From Emydura subglobosa (taxonomy: Eukaryota; Chordata; Testudines; Chelidae), in NCBI GenBank assembly GCA_007922225.1, contig ML680037.1:5004876-5068875 (forward strand): DNA of 64,000 nucleotides, written 5' to 3'. Both the position numbers and the translations under genes were made by a program. The notes below the pieces were generated by a model. That model searched no databases. It was not told where the DNA came from and saw only the letters and a list, made by a program, of their open reading frames with translations. Positions 34,801 through 49,800 of this stretch are shown piece after piece; positions within the stretch are counted from its first letter, which is position 1; each line of letters opens with the position of its first letter.

Positions 34801-37800
34801 AGCACTTCCCAGATTTTACATAATTCTAGTGGGGAGACATGGCCAGTTACATACAATCCCACAATAATACATAAAGTTTGCATTTATAATTCTGTGAACT
34901 GTAAAGCTACTTAAACTTCATTAAATAAGATTTCCCAAAGAAATTGTTATATCTGTCACAAGGGTAACTTGCATTGATTTGGCATTCAGTAGGTGTGGAA
35001 AATGAGTGTAATTAAGTTTCGTATTCTGTGAAGATCAAATTCACCCATAAGAACGGCCATACTAGGCCAGACCAATGGTCCATCTAGCCCAGTATCTTGT
35101 CTTCCAACAGTGGCCAATGCAAAGTGCTTCAGAGGGAATGAACAAAACAGGTAATCATCAGGTGATCCATCCCCTATCATGCATTCCCAGCTTCTGGCAA
35201 CAGAGTCTAGGGACACTTCAGAGCATGGTTTTGCATCCCTGCCCATCCTGGCTATTCTCCATGAACTTATCTCGTTCTTTTTTGAACCCCTGTTATAGTA
35301 TTGGCCTTCACAATAGCCTCTGACAAGGAGTTCCACAGGTTGACCATGCGTTGTGAAGAAATACTTCCTTTTGTTTATTTTAAAGCTGCTGCTCATTAAT
35401 TTCATTTGGTTATCCCTAGTTCTTGTGTTATAAGAGGGAGTAAATAACACTTCCTTATTTACTTTCTCCACACCAGTCATGATTTTATAGACCTCTATCA
35501 TATCCCCCCTTAGTCATCTCTTTTCCAAGCTGAAGTCCCACTCTTATTAATCTCTCCTCATATGGAAGCTGTTCCATACCCCTAATCATTTTTGTTGCCC
35601 TTTTCTGTACCTTTTACAATTCTGACATATCTTTTTGAGATGGGGCGACCAGATTTGCATGCAGTATTCAAGATGTGGGCATACCATGGATTTATATAGA
35701 GGCAATACGATATTTTCTGTCTCGCTATCTATCCCTTTCCTAATGACTTCCAACATTGCTAGCTTTTTTTGACTGCTACTACACATTGAGTGCATGTTTT
35801 CAGCGAACTATCCACAATGACTCCAAGATCTTTTTCTTGAGTGCTAACAGCTAATTTAGACCCCATCATTTTATATGTATAGTTGGGATTATGTTTTCCA
35901 TGGTGCATAAGCAGATGCAATTCCTATTGACTTGGCCCTGGTGGTTGAAGGAATTGTGGATGTAAGCTAATGTAGAGGTGGTGGAGTTGCCTTATTTTAC
36001 ACCCTGCATAGGTTCACTGCAATACATTTAGCAGGATTTCTTTGATACATCAGAGTATTTGTAGTAAACTTTCCAAGTCAGTGAAACATCTGTAATAAAT
36101 CCTGAGTAAAGAAAATGTAAATATTTTAATAAATGTTTTTAAAAATTAGCAGAGACCTTTTGGCTCTGGCTATTTAGTGAGATGTTTTAACGATAATTTT
36201 ATACATAATGATTAAATGATCTTGCTCTGCAGTCCCTACACAGGCAAAATTCTCAGAGTTCAGTGGAAGTTTTGCCTGCGTAAGGAGTGCAGGGTGAGGC
36301 CTAACATACAGTGCAAACATGTATATGTTTGTCTAAAGCATCTTTTTCTAAATGCAGTATTTAAAATAGCTTTCTAGATAAGTTGTATATAAGGAGAGCT
36401 TTTTTCCTCACTCTGAAATAAAGAATTTAAACATTTTGGTATATTTCCATAAGAGTTTAATTTGTTTTGATAAAGTTGCCTAATTTCTGTGTTAGATACA
36501 GTTTACTTGTTAATTTAACAACAATAATCTTGTATCCTATATAGATAAAACTCTGGTTTGAAAATGAAAGAGAGAGATATCTTGGCCCTTTAGATCAAGA
36601 GCTGCTTTCACTGGAAAGAGTGAAGAAGCAGCAAGAAGAATTCAGAGTTTTCAGTGACAAAGTGATAGTAAGTATTGTGCTAAGGAACGCTTTGCTTTGC
36701 TTTCGTTATTTTAGTTGCATCTGCAGTAGCCTAGAAAATTAACTGGGGAAATGCAAACCAGAGCAATTCTAGATTCAGAATATTAATTTAATTGATTGTT
36801 AGTAGTGTAGCAACACTAACTCTATGGCCCTGGAAAAGTTACTGCTTCTTTAACGGGAATCTCTTTCCTTTTTTTCTTTACACAACCAAGAAGAAAAAAG
36901 TTCTCCCTCTCTGTGTATTGCTTGTGTGTGCAGGCTGGACCAGGGATGTGCCCAGAAATTTAACTTTGATCCCTTTCGGAGAGGCACGTTCTGTGCCCCA
37001 CCCCTACCACGGCCACGGGAGGAGCTCACTCCCCCTCAACCCCGTTCCTGGGAGGAGTTTGTCCTTCTCTCCCCTCCCCCTGCTCCTCCTGCTGCAGGGC
37101 TGGAGGAGTTCTGAGCCTCTGATAATTATTAGGGGGTGGGCTTTGCCAGTGCTTGCCCTCCCTTGTGCATGCCCCTAAGAGGGACTGCACAAATTCTCAG
37201 TTCTGCAAAGCAAAACTGAGGAATTTAGAAGAGAATTTGTAACTAATTTGTAGCCAAAAATAATAAAAGCCAAAGTCACACCAATAACTAAATTGCCCAC
37301 ATAGTCCTGGGAATGGAGTGCTGGAGTATGTGCACCAGAAATAATAGGGGCTGATCCAGTGCCATTGAAGAAAATGGAAAGACTCCTTTTGACTGCAGTG
37401 GCTTTGGGATCTGGCCCGTAGACACCCACTACTTGAGATAAAGAAGAAATTCTGCTTTCTGTGGTAGTATTTTTACTCTTAAACATTTTTGGAGACTAAC
37501 CCCAGTGTCACGTGTGTAGATCTGCCATCACAGTACATTCATTAGAAGCAGTAGTACACAGGCGCACCCGCCAAATATGGTAAATGAAGCCAGAGTAAAA
37601 AGGGGAGCTTAGGTACACAGATGCCCTCTTGGAGCCTGTTAAATAGAAAAGTTGTTTGTAACTATTTCACATAAAGAAATTGCATCAAACGTACGAGAGA
37701 GCTGTTCCTTGAGAAATAAAAGTTCTCATGATGATATTGTTAAGTGTAACCTAACCATGACGTTCCTCTAAACATGTAGTAGTAATTCTTTTCAAATGTT

Positions 37801-40800
37801 CGAGCTGAATTGACTGTAGTTTCTATTCCATTGTATCATTATATTCTTTCTTTTTGCTTCCCAAAATAAATCTTAGACTAAAAAGAGGCCAACAATAACT
37901 TTATATTAGCAGAACAGTATCAAATAGGGGAAGAGGGGGAGAACAAAAAAGATCAGCAAGGATGATCACTCACTTTTGACTTTTAACTTATTTTACAATT
38001 GGCCTATAACAAGATTTGTTGACGTTGTATGGAGTAAATGATGATGTTGAACAAGAATTTGGACAGCAAAAGAAGCAATGTACTATGTCGTATATTTCAT
38101 TTTATACTTAACAGCGATATTATGAGAAAGGGCTGCAGCTGATGCAAAAGAACTTCTCATCGAACTTAGAAGAAAAAGTTCAGACTTTCAAGAGTTATCT
38201 GAGTAACATCAGCACTCAGACAGAGAAGAGGAAGAATGAGCTGGAGAAGCTGGTCAACCTGTATGAATTTTACGAGACGGTAAGAGAAACTTTTCTGGGT
38301 CAGTACAGATTTTACAGTAGTTTAAATATTTGTGCAACAATATTCCATAAAATATGTTTGTATTGATCCCTTTACCTCCATTCCAAGGTACTGGACGTGC
38401 TACTGAGTCTTCCAGGGTGCTGGAAAGGTACTGATGCACTTTCCCATGCACTGCACCTACTAGCAAGATTTCTTTGATACATCATGGCTGACTTTTCTTC
38501 TTCTTCTTCTAGTGTTTTTTCTCTGGCTAAAGAACAGTTTGTCCATGAGGCTTCCAATGAGGTGTTTGAAATACCCTGGTGAGGTGTATCCCACATGATC
38601 AAATTTGAGGAATATCAGAATCTGGCAAACATCCTAAGGTCTTTGATGACCATTCAAAGTTCATTAGAGCAGTGATGAATTTCAAAAGTTTTCTGGAGTA
38701 GTTTGTAGTTTGGCAGCTTAAAATTACAGTGCTCCGTTGCACCCACAATAACATCTTTAGGAGCAGGGATCCTCTCATGTAGGCCTCCCAGAACAACAGT
38801 ACCGAAAGCCAGCACAAATCAGTGACTTGCACACTTGGTACCCTGTCAACACATAAAATGGCCAGAGTTGTATTGGTCATTCAAGTGCCTGAGTGAGTGT
38901 ATTGGCACTTGGTATGCCCAAGTGCCTCAGCTGTCCAAATAAACAACTGAGAATGGCAGTAAAGGGAATAAAATGAAAAAGTATAAACCCAAGATTTTTC
39001 ATAGGCATGCTATGTATAAAACCACAGAGTAATCCATCCTCATTGCAGCAAAACTACATGTGAAAGCACACAGTATGTCGCTATTTATTTATTTTAATAT
39101 TTGTATAACTAGCAGCCAGACACACCAATCGGGATCAGTGCCTCATTGTTCTAGGCACTGTATTAATGCAACGTCTCTGCCCAATGGATCTTAGCATTCA
39201 AGAAGATTGTAGTCTCCACTGGAAAAATAATTATAGAAGCACCAAGTAAATCAGCTTCAAAATAATTAATCTGGTGGCGGGCAATCTCAAAAGGGTCATA
39301 ATTCAGTCTGGACCACAATCCAAAAATATTGGCTGCTTCTATGAATTGTCCAAACTATGGAGGACCCTCACTTACTCCTGGTCTTATCTTCTCAAAGCAA
39401 GGACACTCACCTCTGCCATTCATCAAAAAAACCTGGTCAGTTCTTTCTCCCAGTTTCTTCAGAAGGGAGTGCCTCCCGAAATTCAGGATTGCCTTTGAGG
39501 ATGTAATGGGGCCTAGCTCCATACCTCAGAAGAGGGCAGTACAGAACCACACTCAAGTCTTTGCAAGTGGTGTTGGGAAGCCCCAAAAATCAGGCCCTAG
39601 AAAAATGACAGTCGCCCAGGTCCTGAGTTTGTTTACGTTGGTGCAGTTCTATTGACTTCACTGGAGGTGCTCTTGATTAATATTAGCCTACACAAATGGA
39701 GAATCAGGTCCTAAGGCTTTTGGTTTTTTTCCTCTCCCTGTGATTCTGAAAGTTCTCGTGAGTAGGTAGCACAGAATATCAGTGCAGGTTAAATTAAACA
39801 ATGCTAGTTTCAGTTGGATTTCAAAGCTGGCATTGAAAACCTTTACAATCTAGCTTCTAAATCTTAGAAAAATTGCTTCATTGAGATTCAGTGTAAACAC
39901 CCCTTTATGTCACGAGAACTCTTTGGCTCCCAGGGACAACCTGAAAGATAATATTTTTGTCTTGTGAAATTTGCCTGGTTTAGAATTTTTAAAAATGAGT
40001 TGGCTAACAACTGCCAGTAATATAACCATACTTCTTAACTTGTGGGTCATTAATTTAATAATATAGGCCCTGCAATGCACTTATGCACGTACTTTAAACA
40101 CATGGGTAGAGCCATTGACTTCAGTGAAACTACTCGTGCTGAAAGGTATTTGCACTTAAGTGCTTTGTTGGATCAGCACTTACGTTGTGTGTGCAGGAGA
40201 CCACAGAGTCAAATCCTCTAGAGCCAAATTTCTTGAAAGAAAAGGTAGTTTTGAGGTCAGACACAAGATTGGAAGTCAGGCATTCTGGGTTTCATTCCCA
40301 ATTATGTCACAGACTTTCCTGTGTGATCCCAGGACAATTCACCAAACCTTCTCCTAGCTTTGAAATGGGAATAATATTTCCCTGTTTCATGGGGGTTGAT
40401 GCTTAATTCATTAAATGTATGTCTATGCAGCAATGTAAGACTAGGGTTAGTGAGACTCGAGTCAGCTGGACCTGTGTCTGGGAACCCTGGACTTGGGCAT
40501 CTATACTGCATTTTAACCCTAGATTTAAGGATTTTCTGACCTGCGCTTGAACGTAGGGCTCTGGTGTCCACACGGCAGTGTGGCTTTATACTGAACAACC
40601 ATCTAATCTGAGAATTGGGCTGTCCCCCTCTAGGCTCAGTCACATGGATAAGAAAATGGCCATGTGCCCCTGTTCTGTGCATAGTTTGGACATCAGTCTC
40701 CAGGGCAGTCAAACTGTTAAAATGAAACTTTGCAATTCTTCATTTTTAAAATGGGATGTTCCCTGAAGGTGTTTTTGTCTAATTGGTTTTTTAGTTATTT

Positions 40801-43800
40801 TTGTTTGTTTTGAAGTTTGACATAAAACGAAGGTATCAGAGGAAAAACATGTGCATAACCCAGCCTGGCTGCTGCTAGCTGCAGAGTGGTGAAGTGCATT
40901 CCTGGGACTTGGGTGCAGTGTGCGCCACCTCCCTTATCTCTGCCCTCGCCACATCTCAGGAGTAAGGGATCCTCGGAAGGCTGTGGGGAAGTTCTGGGCC
41001 TGGCTCCCACTCACCACCCTCACAGTGCACACTGCCAAGGTGCCTCTATACCCAGGAGCAAGGGACAAAGAGCAGAGTAGGGACCAAGCGGCTGCCCTGC
41101 AGGGAGGGGTTGGGGATCATCCTTTCCCTCGCCATGCTGAGCCAGGAACTCTGCTGCCCCCCCACCTTGCAGGGCAGTTGCTTACTCCCCACTGCACTCT
41201 CTGCCCCACCCTTCAACCTCCCTGGGGCTGCATGTGCAGGGGTACCCGGGCAGTGTGCACCAAAATCTGGCTGTTCTCTTGTGACTAGGAAGCAGTTTTC
41301 TTTGCAAAGAGCTTCTTCTGATCAGTGTCCATTGAAAACCCTGCAGGCTGTCTGGTGGTGGCATACCAGTGTTCAGCAAACAGTGAGTTAATGCTGATCT
41401 GATCCCCTGCTGCTTGCAAAGGGAGGTGTGGCTTCCATTTGCACTAGAGTGCAATAGACTGTAGTACAGATTGTCGACATAGAGAAGACTAAGGAAGTTT
41501 CCCCAAATAACTCTGGGATACAACTAGAGGACTTCCAGGACCAGAATCAAGCTGGAGCTGCATGCACACAGGAAAGCAATAGGGCTCGGAGCCTAGGTCC
41601 CAGCTTAACACTGGCTCAGACCCTCCAGCCCTGCAGGATCCTGGTAGCCTAGGTTCAAGCCCTAGGTTGATGCAACTGGGGTGTGGACACAAGGGGGGTT
41701 GGGCTCGAGCCTGGGCTCAAACCCAGGCTTACATTGCTGTGTAGACATACCTTAAGAAGCAAAATTCACTCCTGTGTAAAGGGATAGCACAATACCTATT
41801 ATATCATGTTAAGACCAATTATGAGCACTTAAATGGGGCTTAAATGTTGCACAGGCCTCTTGCTGTCCCTTTGACTTTCAACCTGATATTTGTAAATTGA
41901 TGAGATCCTCAGACAGAAGACGTTATATAAGTATACAGTCCTATTATTTAACTGTACTTTTCACTTTTAATCCAGGCATATGAGTGGATGTTACACTGCA
42001 ATGAGTATCTTGAACATCTTACTGTGGAGAACAAATACTCTCGATCAGTGATTCAGAGTTTGCAAAGCTACCACCAAGAAGCTACAAAAGTTTCTGCACA
42101 AAATTTTCAAAAAGCGAATGGGATGGTAATGGATCTGGGTAGTGAAAAGGAACTAAAGCAATGGAATACGCTATGGCTGAAATGTCAACAGACAAGGCAC
42201 CATTTAGAAGAGATCCTTTCTGAAGCTCTCAAAGGTTCCAACAATGAAACTTCTCGCAGAGTCCCCAAGGAAGCAGATGCGAAAGTTAACTGTGAGTTTG
42301 ATACTGAAGGTGCTAGACGACAAAGTCAGTCCCCTTCTGGACTCTCTTCTAGCACAGATGATAACATTTGGGATAATAATGTTAAGCCGTTGCATAAACC
42401 TCAGCATACGAGCCTGCCATCAGCAGTACCACCTTTTTTAGACCATGAGAATGCCAATCAAAGCATGGATGTATTTGTGCAGTTTAATGCATCTCCACCA
42501 CAGACACTTACTCCACTCTTGGGTGGTCTGCAAAGGACCAGCCCAATCTCAGAAGATATGGACAATGTTTCCACCTCAGGATCAGCCTCCTGCTATTCTG
42601 AGCCACCCCAGTCACCAACTACCCGCCACAGAAAACATCCACTAAAGAAGATCATGAAGAAAACTCAAAGTTTTGAGTTTACTCAGCTTGAGAGCAGCCA
42701 TAGCGAGTTGCACCGCCATGGATACAGTGGAGTTTATATCAAGGGATTGGAGGTGGCCAGTAATGTTGCTGCTGAGAAAAAATACATGCAGCGCTTGAAT
42801 GTTAAAAGCCCTTTGATTAGTAGAAACCGAAGTTTATCATCCCCATCAAGGATCCATCATACAGATGAAGAAGAAAAGAAGAGAGCAGGAAGGTGAGAAA
42901 TGGCCACAACACAATCCATTTTTTTGAGTGAGGAACAAATAAAGTACTGTAATATTCTAAATGGTTTGTGAAAAAGAGAGTTTAAAAGAGACATTACATT
43001 CAAAATGCAGAATACAAAATAAATTGCTCATTTGAAAGGGACACTGTCAAGTCTTTTAGGCCCAAAGCTTAGGTTTGGTGGGGGAGAAGAGAGGCTTTGA
43101 CAGTTTATACAACATAATGGACAAAATCCTTAGTGACTTTTTACGTCAGGCCTATTTAAATCAAGTAAGAGTTTAGTGGGAACTGAGTAAAGACTTCAAG
43201 ATTTAAGCTCCAATCCTGCAAAGACTTACACACGTTTAACATTAATGAATCTGTAATCTCAGAGGTCATACCCTATGACTGGAGAATTGCTAATATTTTT
43301 TAAGAAAGGGAAAAAAAGTGATCAGAGAAACTACAGGCCTGTTAGTTTGACCTCAATTGTATGCAAGGCCTTGAAACAAATTTTGAAAGAGCGTAGTTAA
43401 GGACATGGTGGTCAATGATAATTGGGATAAAATACAATGTGGTTTTACATAAGGTAGATCGTGCCAGACCAAACTGATCTTTCTTTGAGAAGATAACTGA
43501 TTTTTGTAGATAAAGAAATGCAGCAGATTTAATCTACCTGGATTTCAATAAGGCATATGATACAGTTCCACATGAGAAATTATTAGTTAAATTAGAGAAG
43601 ATGGGGATTTATATGAGAATTGAAAGGTGATAAGGAATGAGAGACTACAGTGGGTCATACTGAAAGGTGAACTGTCCGGCTGGAGGGATGTTGTTAGTGG
43701 AGTTTCTCAGGGATCAGTTTTGGGTCCAATCTTATTTAACATTTTTATTAATGAACTTGGCACAAAAAGCAGGAGTGTGCTAATAAAATTTGCAGATGAC

Positions 43801-46800
43801 ACAAAGTTGTGAATTATTGCAAATATGGAAGAGGACCAGAATATCATACAAGAAGATATGGATGACCTTGAAAATCGGAGTAATAGAAATGGGATGAAAT
43901 TTAATATTGCAAAATGCAAGGTCATGCATTTGGGGACTAACAACAAGAACTTTTCCTATAAACAGGGGATGTATCTGTTGAAAGCGACAGTGGAGGAGAA
44001 AGACCGGGGTGTATTGGTTGATCACAGGATGACTATGAACCACCAATATGATGTAGCCATGAAAAAGGCTAATGCAATCCTAGGATGCATCAGGCGAGGT
44101 ATTTCCAGTAGAGATAGGGAGGTGTTATTACCATTATACAAGGCACTGATAAGACATCATCTGGAATACTGTGTGAAGTTCTGGGGTCTCATGTTTAAGA
44201 AAGATGAATTCTAACTGGGACAGGTGCAGAGAAGGGCTACTAGGATGATCAGAGAAATAGAAAATCAACCTTATGAGAGGAGACTCAAAGAACTTGGCTT
44301 GTTTATCCTAACCAAGCAAAGACTGAGTGGAGATATGTTTGCTCTCTATAAATACATCAGAGGAATAAGTACCAGGGAAGGAGATGAGTTATTTAAATTA
44401 AGCGGCAATGTGGACACAAGAACAAATGGATATAAACTGGCCATCAACAAGGTTAGGCTTGAAATTAGATGAAGGTTTCTAACCATCAGAGGAGTGAAGC
44501 TCTGGAATAGCATTCGAAAGGGAGCAGTGGGAGCAAAAACCTAGCTGACTTCAATACTGAGCTTGATACATTTATGGAGAGGATGGTCTGATGAAACTGC
44601 CTGCAATGGTACGTAGCCAATCTGCGACTGCTAGTAGTAAATATCCCCAACAGCTGAAGATTGGACATCAGATTGTGGGAGGGCTCTGAGCTACTACAGA
44701 GAATTCTTTCCTAGGTGTCTAGCTGGTGAGTCTTGCCAAAACACTCAGGGTACAAGTGACTGCTATATTTGGGGTCAGAAAGGAATTTTCCCTGGGTCAG
44801 ATTGACAGAGACCCTGGGAATTTTTTGTCTTCCTCTGTAAGCATTGGGCATGGGTCACTCGCAGGTTTAAACTATAGTAAATGGTGGATTTGCTGTAATT
44901 TGAAGTGTTCAGATCATGATTTGAGGACTTCAGTAAAAGCCAGAGGTTATGGGTCTATTTACAGGAGTGGGTGGGTGAGGTTTTGTGGCCTGCGATGTGC
45001 AGGAAGTCAGACTAGATGATCATGATGGTCCCTTCTGGCCTTAAAGTCTTGTAAGTTTAACTTTACTCAGTGAGACTATTCAGAGGGCATAACGTTGAAC
45101 ATGTGTAAATCGGTTCAGGATTGAGGCCTTAGCCTAGTATGACTTGAAATGTTTCTATATTTTTTCAATATTGTGTTGGGTTTTTTGGATTTAAACATTT
45201 TCCACCAATTTTGGAAAACCAGCTCCATTGTGCTGGTACATAAGAGCCAGAAATTGAAACTAACCAAAAATGTCATTTTCTAAGCTGAATGAAGTGCATA
45301 TAGTAAGCACACAGCACAGTCAAAAGTGAATTAGATTTTTTTTTTAAATTTCAATTTAAATAATCTGACTGAGAAACAATGGTAAACAACTGCTTTAAAT
45401 ATATTATTTTATCTTGACAGTGTTCCATAAGGAAATGAACATTAAAATAATTTATTGTTTTCCTTTAAGATAAAGTGTGTTTGTACTAGAGTTGCTGACA
45501 GAATATTAAGGAAATACAGATGAACATAATTTACAAATGCAGATGGAATTTAAACATTGTCTTCAGCTCCAATTTGAATATGAAGTTCTGCTTAAGTTTC
45601 ATCATGTTTTTTTTTTCCCCCCTTTCCTATTAGACTTACTTTTGGTTTCTCTCTCTCTTGGTTAGTATCCTCCCTCCCTGGGATTTTGTATTTCAACAGC
45701 ATAAAGTTATCCGACTATTACAGTGCCAAATAAAAGTTAATATTCATGACCAAGATTTGACTGCTCTAACGAAGGAAACTGAAATCAAAATCTATTATCA
45801 AATCTATCTATATTTTAATAATCTTGTACAGAAAAAGAAAATAACTTGTGTGCGCCTGACCAGAATTCAGGTTTATGTTTAAGTTTTTAATAAATCAAGC
45901 TGTTTATATTTTATATCAAGTAGTAACTGAGGGCCAGATTTTGATACCCTTACACACATTGAGTATCGCCATACTCTGCAAGCAATCCCATTGAAGACAG
46001 TGGGATTACTCATGGAGTAAGGTGATATTTCATTTGAGTAAGAGAATCAAAATGTGTCCCATAATGTTCATAAATACTCATACATTTTTGTTTATGGTAT
46101 CTGTGTATTATAGCTTTCAAGGGCTCCAATTCAGCAAATCATCCTTAGTCTGCAAATAACTTAAACAGATGGTTAACTCCCACTGATTTAATGATATTGA
46201 AGTTAAGCACATGCACAATTGTGTTGCTGAATTGTAATGTCGTCATCATTTTGTGCAACAGAGAAAGAATGGACATCATGCACGATCTTTCTTGCATAGA
46301 AATTGGTGTTTTTTAAAAAGTCTGTTTGCTTTCAATTTTTTAAATCTGTAAATGCTGCTTTTAAATGGGCCAAAAGAAGATGTGCAAACTGAATTATGTA
46401 CTTTCCTCTTTTAAAACATATGTATATTGACTTTTAGTAGTTACAAAAAAAAATCTGATACAATCAAAGTAGTTTGTGGTTTTATTTGGCTTAACTTCTT
46501 TTTTATGAAATGAGTAAACTTTGGAACAACTCCACTTTTCCATAATGCCTTCTTATAAAATGAGGGCTCTTTATTTTAGGCCTATGGAGGATATATACCT
46601 CAATGTGAATTTGTTCAGGTTAACAGTATCATTTCCCCCCTTTTAAACCCCAATCCTGCAAACACTTAAATCCAAGCAAATTTGGGTACTTATCTCAGAC
46701 ATGATTCCCTAATTTTATTATCTAATTATTCTGGACCAGGTCATGGGACCACTGACTTTTATAGTATTTCACCAGGCTCAGTGGTTTACTGAGGTTTTTA

Positions 46801-49800
46801 CAAAAACTGCACCCAATCCTGCAAACATGTGAGAAAAGTTAGTCCAGCAGAGTCCACTGCAGTCAATGCCACTTATGAGATCAGTAACTTTTATTCACAG
46901 GGCTGAGTATTTGCAGGATTAGGTCTGCTAAAAATTTTTCATCCATTTGTATTGGATTATGTATTTATTAAATCATAAAAATATAAAGTTTTGCTTACAA
47001 TTTTCAACTTTGGAATGCCATGAGTTACAATATTAGTCTTCATTTCCATACGGAAAAGTCCTTTAGAATTTAATAGGGACAAAAACAGTAAGATTCTACA
47101 AAACTATCTTAAAACCTATCAAAATTAATAAATATTGGCATACTTTAAAAACATTTTAATTGTCTTATAGAATTCTATTTGAAGTATAATTAAATTTTTC
47201 TATTAAATTATCTGGGACTTTTCCATGAGGGGTGAGGCATAATACAATGTAGTGATTTAAGAGTGAGGCTGAATATGGACTTGTGAGGCCTAATTTTCTT
47301 CTCATTTACATGAGTTTTATTTTTTAGAGTTACTCCTCAAGATTCTCATGTGTTCACCTGACTCCAGGTGCTGGAGCTTTAAGAAAAACACCAAATATGG
47401 AAGTCGAGATAAACTCTTTGAGAGTTGATGATGCTGCTCCTTCAGAGGCCCAGCCACAGCCTATCCCTTAAATGCTTTGTGACTTTGATTACTCATAGCT
47501 AGAGTTGTTTTGAACATTGCAAAATGTGAAAATTTCAACAGAATACTTTTAATGAAAATTTGAATTTTGTTGAAAAAAATGAGCTAAATTTTTTCACAAA
47601 AACTTTCATTAAAATATTGACCTGTTTTTCAGCCAGCTCTACTAAACGCTTCCTTCACAGAGTTGTTGTGCAGCTTGCTTAATTAATATTTGCAAATCAC
47701 TTTTTGATCTTCTCGCTCCCCGGTGAGTAATTATTTACAGAAATGGGAGAAAAGAGGTCACGGTGTAATGCTTTGACATCTCGGGATAAAAGGCACTATA
47801 AAAGTGCAAAATATTATTATTTTTATCATGTGATTAGAGATGGGTTTGGACTACTACATTTAGATTCAAATCCAGATTTTTAACCCACCTCATTTAAAGC
47901 TTGTGGTTGTGCAGATCGAGCATTTGCTTTGGTGTTTGATCCAGGTTATTGGCCACAGGATTGAGCCACGAATCTGGATTTGGATTCCACACCCCAAATT
48001 CAGGGATGTTCAGACAAGATTCAAGCTCCTCTCTAATCTTGACATTAAAGAGCTACTGGAAGATGCATTTCCCTTTTTTGGACAGGAAATCCTGACTGAA
48101 GTTATTCTAGTTGGCTTCTTTTATGAGGTTTAAGAACTAGCCAATTTCATAAGGGAAAAAAATATAATATAAATAGTTCTCTCTCTCCAGCTGATGGAAT
48201 TGTTAGTATGTAACATCACATGCCATTAGGACAATTTAATAAATCAAAAAGACCTTTGTATTGTCATCGGCGATGTCCAGCTCATCTAATGTGTTGTAAA
48301 TCAAGTTTATTCAACAGCATTTCCCATCATGATATATCTACTATAGAGACTGTTTTTGTTTGATTTGTTATGATAGAAGTAAAGATTAAAATCTGTTCCT
48401 GTCATTGTTAACAATCCAAAAGTGTTTCTACTATTTTTAAGTTGTTTGTTGAACTTATTGTAAGACTGTTAATATGAAGAAGAAAAAGCCTTAGAGATAT
48501 TATGAAGTCAAACTTGCTCCATTTTGTGGTGTTAGAAATTCAGATATTTTATTTGCAAGGAATTGGAATTATCCTAGTTAATGAAATATCACTGAATACA
48601 ACATTTTGCTATACTTTCATTTCTCAACCCCATGGTCCAGGAATGAGAATATACATTTTTTCCTTAAAAAAATTGTTTGCGTCTATATTGTCAAAAATTT
48701 TTTGTTGTTTATCAGAAATTATTTTTTCTTACAAATTGATGGCTTCCACAGTTTGCCTTGTTTTTCAGAATCTGGTTTTGCTCAGTGCAAATCTTCCTGT
48801 AATGCTAGAACTGGTCACATATTTTAACCTTTCAGAACTGAACATGCTTTCTCACTGGGAGCTCACAATGTGTCAGAGGATATATTGTGTCGGGAAACTC
48901 ATGAGAATTCAGCTATATGTTAGTTTATCATCCCAGGAATGTTGCTCTCTTTCCAAACAGAATACAGGAATGGAAAAGGTCAAGACACTTCTGCAAATGC
49001 AACAGGAAATTCTTCAATACAATGAAAGTCTTTCCAGTGCTCAGAATTCTTTCTTTCTTTTCTGGCTGCTTAGCTGTTACACTACAGCTGCTGTAGACTG
49101 TTGTAGACCAAATTCTGCCCTCTGCTATGCCCATGTAACTCCACTAAAGTCAGTGAAATTCCACTGTTGAGGGCAAAATTTGCTCCTGCGGCAAGAGCAA
49201 AAAGCTTGTAAGGTCTGTTGCTATAATGATAAACAACTTAGCAGCCAGTGCTACAGCATGTTTCCTCAAAGGACAGGTAAAAATGAGCCAAAGAATGCAA
49301 ATAAGCAAAGAGAGTCACTCAATATTCAGTGATTACACATTGTCATAATTTCAGTATTCAAAACAGTTGTTCTGTGTCTTCCAGCAGCAAAGTACAACAT
49401 ATAATGGATGAAATGATCACAACAGAAAGGGAATATGTTAGATCCTTAGGATATATCATCGACAACTATTTTCCAGAAATGGAAAGAATCCATTTACCTC
49501 AGGATTTGCGAGGAAAGCGGAATATTATCTTTGGGAACCTGGAGAAGCTCTATGATTTCCATTGCCAGTATTTTCTAAAAGAGCTGGAACACTGCAGAGA
49601 CTTCCCACTGCGTGTCAGCCACTGTTTTCTCAGACATGTAAGTCCCATTTCCAAAGAAGGGTGCATTCTTAGAATCAGATCTATTGAGTTACCCACAAAT
49701 CCTATTACAGAGTAAATCATGTCACTTTACCTTTTTTGTGTTTCTCATAGTGTGAATGATCAAGCTGTCCTGTGATACATTTTTACCGTTTTCTGTGTAT

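Larger units (their letters stand above)
33944..36544. other. intron 9 (2.6 kb)
   Basis: Contains a possible LTR-like unit (34077-34960), a minus-strand CR1 (about 35047-35910), and a short inverted repeat at 36245-36285 (aggcaaaattctcag and its partner ggaagttttgcctg). No exon seen. Confidence 0.6.
42893..49384. other. intron 12 (6.5 kb)
   Basis: Contains a CR1 copy (43241-45054) nested in a MITE whose arms are 43207-43240 and 45062-45131, MITEs at 45931-46060, 46121-46235, 46812-46923, 47833-48037 and 49106-49185, and a 222-codon open frame 48502-49170 without recognisable content. Confidence 0.6.
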
